From positions 4,154,001-4,218,000 of the forward strand of contig NZ_CP086253.1 in NCBI RefSeq assembly GCF_003382565.3: a stretch of DNA of 64,000 bases. Reading direction: 5' to 3'. The DNA is from Pectobacterium aquaticum. Its GTDB lineage: Bacteria > Pseudomonadota > Gammaproteobacteria > Enterobacterales > Enterobacteriaceae. This document shows, piece after piece, positions 60,410 to 64,000 of this stretch (position 1 is the first letter of the stretch; each line of letters opens with the position of its first letter). Both the position numbers and the translations under genes were made by a program. The notes beneath the pieces were generated by a model. That model did not search any database and was not told where the DNA came from. It saw only the letters and a program-made list of their open reading frames with translations.

Positions 60410-61606
60410 TCAGATGATCACACCCAGACGTTTGCCCACGCGGGTAAAAGCCTCGACGGCGAATTCGATTTGCTGCGGCGTATGGGCGGCCGACATTTGG
60501 GTGCGAATACGCGCCTGACCGAGGGGGACTACGGGATAGAAAAAGCCGGTGACATAAACACCTTCCCGCTGTAGTGCCTGCGCAAAATCCTGTGCCAACT
60601 GCGCCTCGCCCAACATGACGGGAATAATGGCGTGATCGGCCCCCGCCAGCGTGAACCCTGCGGCCGTCATCTTTTCACGGAACAGACGGGCATTTGCCCA
60701 CAGACGTTCACGCCGCTCTCCACCCTGTTCCAGCAGATCCAGTACCCTGAGCGACGCGGTGACAATCGCTGGTGCGAGCGAGTTGGAAAAAAGATAGGGT
60801 CGAGAACGCTGGCGCAGCCAGTCGATCACCTCATGCTTGCCCGCCGTATAACCGCCCGACGCGCCTCCCAACGCCTTGCCTAATGTCCCGGTGATGATGT
60901 CGACGCGATTCATCACCCCGCAGCGTTCGTGCGTTCCACGCCCTTGTTCGCCCACAAATCCCACCGCATGCGAATCATCCACCATCACTAACGCATCATA
61001 ACGATCCGCCAGATCGCAAACTCCCTGCAAATCGGCAATCACGCCATCCATCGAGAACACGCCATCGGTGGCGATCATCACGTGCCTTGCCCCTTCCGCT
61101 CTGGCCAGTTGCAACTGTGCTTCCAACTGGCTCATATCGTTATTGGCATAGCGATAGCGTCGCGCCTTCGATAGCCGAATACCGTCGATGATTGAGGCAT
61201 GATTGAGCGCATCGGAAATAATCGCATCCTCCGGCCCCATCAGCGTTTCAAACAACCCACCGTTGGCATCAAAACAGGAGGAATAGAGAATCGCATCGTC
61301 CATTCCCAGAAAATCCGCCAGCTTACGCTCCAGCTGTTTGTGGATATCCTGCGTCCCACAGATGAAGCGCACCGAAGCCATACCAAAACCGTGGCTGTCC
61401 AATCCAGCTTTTGCAGCGGCAATCAGCTCGGGGCTATCCGCCAGACCAAGATAATTATTGGCACAGAAATTGAGCAGGCGGTCGCTGTCCATCACCTCGA
61501 TTTCAGCCTGCTGCGCAGAGGTGATGATGCGTTCCTCCTTGAACACGCCCTCGGTACGTGCGGCCATGATTTGTGTAGTAAGTTGTTGATAAAACGCGGC
61601 AGGCAT
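60410..61606 (-). CDS. kbl: 2-amino-3-ketobutyrate CoA ligase
   Basis: Kbl is a PLP-dependent alpha-oxoamine synthase that makes glycine and acetyl-CoA from aminoketobutyrate and CoA. The 398-residue length equals E. coli. The PLP lysine is in DIITGTLGKALGGASGGY (about residue 244), and MVDDSHAVGFVGEQGRG is the preceding family signature. It forms the kbl-tdh operon and diverges from hldD. Confidence 0.98.
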   Translation of the reverse strand: MPAAFYQQLTTQIMAARTEGVFKEERIITSAQQAEIEVMDSDRLLNFCANNYLGLADSPELIAAAKAGLDSHGFGMASVRFICGTQDIHKQLERKLADFLGMDDAILYSSCFDANGGLFETLMGPEDAIISDALNHASIIDGIRLSKARRYRYANNDMSQLEAQLQLARAEGARHVMIATDGVFSMDGVIADLQGVCDLADRYDALVMVDDSHAVGFVGEQGRGTHERCGVMNRVDIITGTLGKALGGASGGYTAGKHEVIDWLRQRSRPYLFSNSLAPAIVTASLRVLDLLEQGGERRERLWANARLFREKMTAAGFTLAGADHAIIPVMLGEAQLAQDFAQALQREGVYVTGFFYPVVPLGQARIRTQMSAAHTPQQIEFAVEAFTRVGKRLGVII

Positions 61607-61848
61607 AGCGTCACTCTCCCATAAAAAGATTGCGTTATGGTTTTTAAGCTAGCGGATGTGGGCAGAAATGCGGGGTAAACAGTCTGAAAATGCTGGCTTC
61701 GTCACGGCCTGAATCATCTTAAAAATGCCGGGGCAACACGGGATAAATTAAGCTCTGGCTGCTTGCGGTAAAATGAAATGCTATTATAGCGGTCATAAAC
61801 AGTGTGGGGCGCGGTGCCTCACCAGCAAGATTAATAAAGGTCGCGCCC

Positions 61849-62781
61849 ATGATTATCGTTACTGGCGGTGCCGGTTTTATCGGCAGCAATATCGTAAAAT
61901 CTCTGAATGACATCGGCTATCGGGACATTCTGGTTGTCGATAACCTGAAAGACGGCACCAAATTCGCCAATCTGGTCGATCTGGACATCGCAGATTACGT
62001 GGATAAAGAAGATTTCATCGCCAGCATCGTTGCAGGTGACGATCTGGGCGATATCGACGCCGTATTCCATGAAGGCGCTTGCTCTTCCACCACCGAGTGG
62101 GATGGCAAATACATGATGGATAACAACTATCAGTATTCCAAAGACGTGCTGCATTATTGCCTCGATCGCAACATTCCGTTCCTGTATGCCTCTTCTGCCG
62201 CAACCTACGGCGGTCGTAACGATAACTTTATCGAAGCGCGTCAATACGAGCAGCCGCTGAACGTCTATGGCTACTCCAAGTTCCTGTTCGATCAATACGT
62301 GCGTGAAATTCTCCCAGAAGCTGAATCGCAGATCTGCGGCTTCCGCTATTTCAACGTCTACGGACCACGCGAAGGCCACAAAGGCAGCATGGCAAGCGTC
62401 GCGTTTCATCTGAACAACCAAATCAATCAGGGTGAAAATCCGAAGCTGTTCTCCGGTAGCGAGAACTTCCAACGTGACTTTATCTACGTCGGTGATGTCG
62501 CCGCCGTCAACCTGTGGTTCTGGCAAAACGGTGTTTCTGGCATCTTCAACTGCGGTACTGGTCGCGCCGAATCCTTCCAGGCTGTTGCCGATGCCACCCT
62601 CGCCTTCCATCAGAAAGGCAGCGTGGAATACATTGAATTTCCTGAGAAACTGAAAGGCCGCTATCAGGCTTATACACAAGCCGACCTCACCAATTTGCGT
62701 GCCGCAGGCTATGACAAGCCGTTCAAAACCGTCGCCGAAGGCGTGGCGGAATATATGGCCTGGCTGAACCGTACCGTTTAA
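61849..62781 (+). CDS. hldD: ADP-L-glycero-D-manno-heptose 6-epimerase
   Basis: HldD (RfaD) is the NADP-binding epimerase that makes the L,D-heptose precursor of the LPS inner core. From the ATG at 61849 (MIIVTGGAGFIGSNIVKSLN) it is 310 residues, the E. coli length. The short-chain dehydrogenase Rossmann motif is at the start and the catalytic YGYSK at about residue 140. An in-frame upstream start is rejected because the mature fold begins at MIIV. AAGG lies 9 bp upstream. It is the first gene of hldD-waaF-waaC. Confidence 0.97.
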   Translation: MIIVTGGAGFIGSNIVKSLNDIGYRDILVVDNLKDGTKFANLVDLDIADYVDKEDFIASIVAGDDLGDIDAVFHEGACSSTTEWDGKYMMDNNYQYSKDVLHYCLDRNIPFLYASSAATYGGRNDNFIEARQYEQPLNVYGYSKFLFDQYVREILPEAESQICGFRYFNVYGPREGHKGSMASVAFHLNNQINQGENPKLFSGSENFQRDFIYVGDVAAVNLWFWQNGVSGIFNCGTGRAESFQAVADATLAFHQKGSVEYIEFPEKLKGRYQAYTQADLTNLRAAGYDKPFKTVAEGVAEYMAWLNRTV

Positions 62782-62804
62782 TCGGATAAGGATTCATAAG
62801 CGGT

Positions 62805-63854
62805 ATGAAAATTTTGGTCATCGGCCCTTCCTGGGTCGGCGATATGATGATGTCGCACAGCCTTTATCGCACGTTGAAGGCTGAACACCCGGAAGCGGTC
62901 ATTGACGTGATGGCGCCAGCTTGGTGCCGTCCGCTGCTGGCACGGATGCCGGAAGTCAATCAGGCGTTAGCCATGCCGCTAGGTCACGGCGCACTTGAGC
63001 TGGGAGAACGTCGCCGTCTTGGCGTATCGCTGCGCGATGCGGGCTATGACCGCGCTTACGTGCTGCCCAACTCCTTTAAATCCGCGCTGGTCCCTTTCTT
63101 TGCTAATATTCCGCAGCGTACAGGCTGGCGTGGCGAAATGCGTTACGGGCTGCTGAACGACGTACGCGTGCTGGATAAAGCCGCATTTCCGCTGATGGTT
63201 CAGCGCTATACCGCGTTAGCCTACGATCGTAGCCGTATTCGTCGGGCCGAGGATCTGCCGCAGCCGTTACTGTGGCCGCAGTTGCAGGTCAATCAGGCCG
63301 AAATTGCGGACATGACGCAGGCGTTTAACCTCAGCGATGCGCGCCCCATCATCGGCTTTTGCCCCGGCGCCGAGTTCGGCCCCGCCAAACGCTGGCCGCA
63401 TTATCACTATGCGGCGTTGGCACAATCACTGATTGAACGCGGCTACCAGATAGCGCTGTTCGGTTCGGCCAATGACCGTTCAGCCTGTGACGACATCCTT
63501 CAGGGATTGACGGAAGACGCACGGCAACATTGCGCTAATCTGGCAGGGAAAACCTCGCTGGAACAAGCGGTGGTGCTCATTGCCGCCTGCCACGCCGTTG
63601 TCAGCAACGATTCTGGACTCATGCACGTTGCGGCGGCACTTCATCGTCCGCTTGTCGCGCTTTATGGCCCAAGCAGCCCCGATTTTACCCCGCCGCTGTC
63701 CCATCAGGCCGAGGTGATTCGCCTGATTACCGGCTATCACCGAGTGCGCAAAGGCAATGCCGAACAGGGTTATCACCAGAGTTTGATCGATATTCAGCCC
63801 GAACGCGTACTCAGCGCACTGGATAAGTATCTCATTCTGGGAGCGGACGCATGA
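62805..63854 (+). CDS. waaF: ADP-heptose:LPS heptosyltransferase II
   Basis: WaaF (RfaF) adds the second heptose to the LPS inner core in the cytoplasm. The 349-residue glycosyltransferase family 9 protein begins MKILVIGPSWVGDMMMSHSLYRTLK and has the donor-site motif GFCPGAEFGPAKRWPHYHYAAL (about residue 185) and NDSGLMHVAAALHRPLVALYGPSSP (about 265-290). It starts 23 bp after hldD. Its stop overlaps the waaC start (ATGA). Confidence 0.97.
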   Translation: MKILVIGPSWVGDMMMSHSLYRTLKAEHPEAVIDVMAPAWCRPLLARMPEVNQALAMPLGHGALELGERRRLGVSLRDAGYDRAYVLPNSFKSALVPFFANIPQRTGWRGEMRYGLLNDVRVLDKAAFPLMVQRYTALAYDRSRIRRAEDLPQPLLWPQLQVNQAEIADMTQAFNLSDARPIIGFCPGAEFGPAKRWPHYHYAALAQSLIERGYQIALFGSANDRSACDDILQGLTEDARQHCANLAGKTSLEQAVVLIAACHAVVSNDSGLMHVAAALHRPLVALYGPSSPDFTPPLSHQAEVIRLITGYHRVRKGNAEQGYHQSLIDIQPERVLSALDKYLILGADA

Positions 63855-64000
63855 GGGTGCTGATTGTGAAAACATCGTCGATGGGCGATGTGCTGCACAC
63901 CTTGCCAGCCCTGACCGACGCAATGCAGGCTATTCCCGGTATCCAGTTCGACTGGGTGGTTGAAGAAGGTTTCGCGCAAGTTCCCAGTTGGCACCCGGCA
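63851..64000 (+). CDS. waaC: ADP-heptose:LPS heptosyltransferase I (N-terminal 50 codons)
   Basis: WaaC (RfaC) adds the first heptose to Kdo2-lipid A. Only 50 codons lie in the window: MRVLIVKTSSMGDVLHTLPA then LTDAMQAIPGIQFDWVVEEGFAQVPSWHPA, almost identical to E. coli WaaC over this length. The ATG overlaps the waaF stop, so they are co-translated. The gene runs past the window end. Confidence 0.95.
   Translation, partial: MRVLIVKTSSMGDVLHTLPALTDAMQAIPGIQFDWVVEEGFAQVPSWHPA

Overview
The window is chromosomal DNA of a gammaproteobacterium in the order Enterobacterales, most likely a soft-rot member such as Pectobacterium. The support is near-identity of most proteins to E. coli counterparts as I remember them, two ERIC repeats with the canonical core, enteric operator types (PutA, ArgR, MetJ, CRP, FliA) and an E. 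coli-like local gene order. The species call is inference. Nothing in the window is a phage, plasmid, insertion sequence, tRNA, rRNA or CRISPR array.

Layout. 1-2.3 kb: divergent putA (partial) and putP, proline use. 2.4-13.3 kb: branched-chain amino acid genes, with ilvC/ilvY divergent, two small uncharacterised genes, then the ilvL-ilvG-M-E-D-A attenuated operon on the minus strand. 13.7-25 kb: yifB, fre, ubiD, rfaH, hemB, tatD, tatABC, ubiB-ubiJ-ubiE, combining ubiquinone synthesis with Tat protein export. 25.3-26.8 kb: rmuC. 27-31.8 kb: argHBC and divergent argE, sharing an ArgR operator. 31.8-35.5 kb: an accessory sugar island (GntR/UTRA regulator, mannonate-dehydratase-like enzyme, PTS IIBC). 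35.8-38.5 kb: ppc. 38.5-43 kb: a three-gene chaperone operon (HscC Hsp70, J-domain/TPR protein, DUF1266 protein). 43-52.4 kb: an IphP-type phosphatase, udp, dlhH, a chemotaxis receptor, metE/metR and yigM. 52.6-64 kb: pagP, cysE-gpsA-secB, yibN, envC-yibQ, kbl-tdh, and hldD-waaF-waaC for the LPS inner core.

How the genes work together. Amino acid supply dominates: isoleucine/valine, arginine, methionine, cysteine/serine and threonine breakdown. Envelope functions form a second theme: Tat export, SecB, EnvC, PagP, heptose synthesis and transfer, and RfaH, which in enterics supports LPS operon transcription.

The most notable observations are: a 17-codon remnant of gpmM (phosphoglycerate mutase) just before envC, showing an in-lineage deletion; three separate tandem duplications of 18-20 bp, at ilvY, at the ilvG tail and inside ubiJ; a 151-bp inverted-repeat element plus an ERIC remnant flanking rmuC at a gene-order breakpoint, where both elements supply stop codons; a HemB with metal-site aspartates instead of the E. 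coli cysteines; the HscC/J/DUF1266 operon with a degenerate J motif; the GntR-dehydratase-PTS locus of unknown substrate; an exact FliA promoter about 0.24 kb ahead of the chemotaxis receptor; and an uninterrupted palindrome upstream of pagP.
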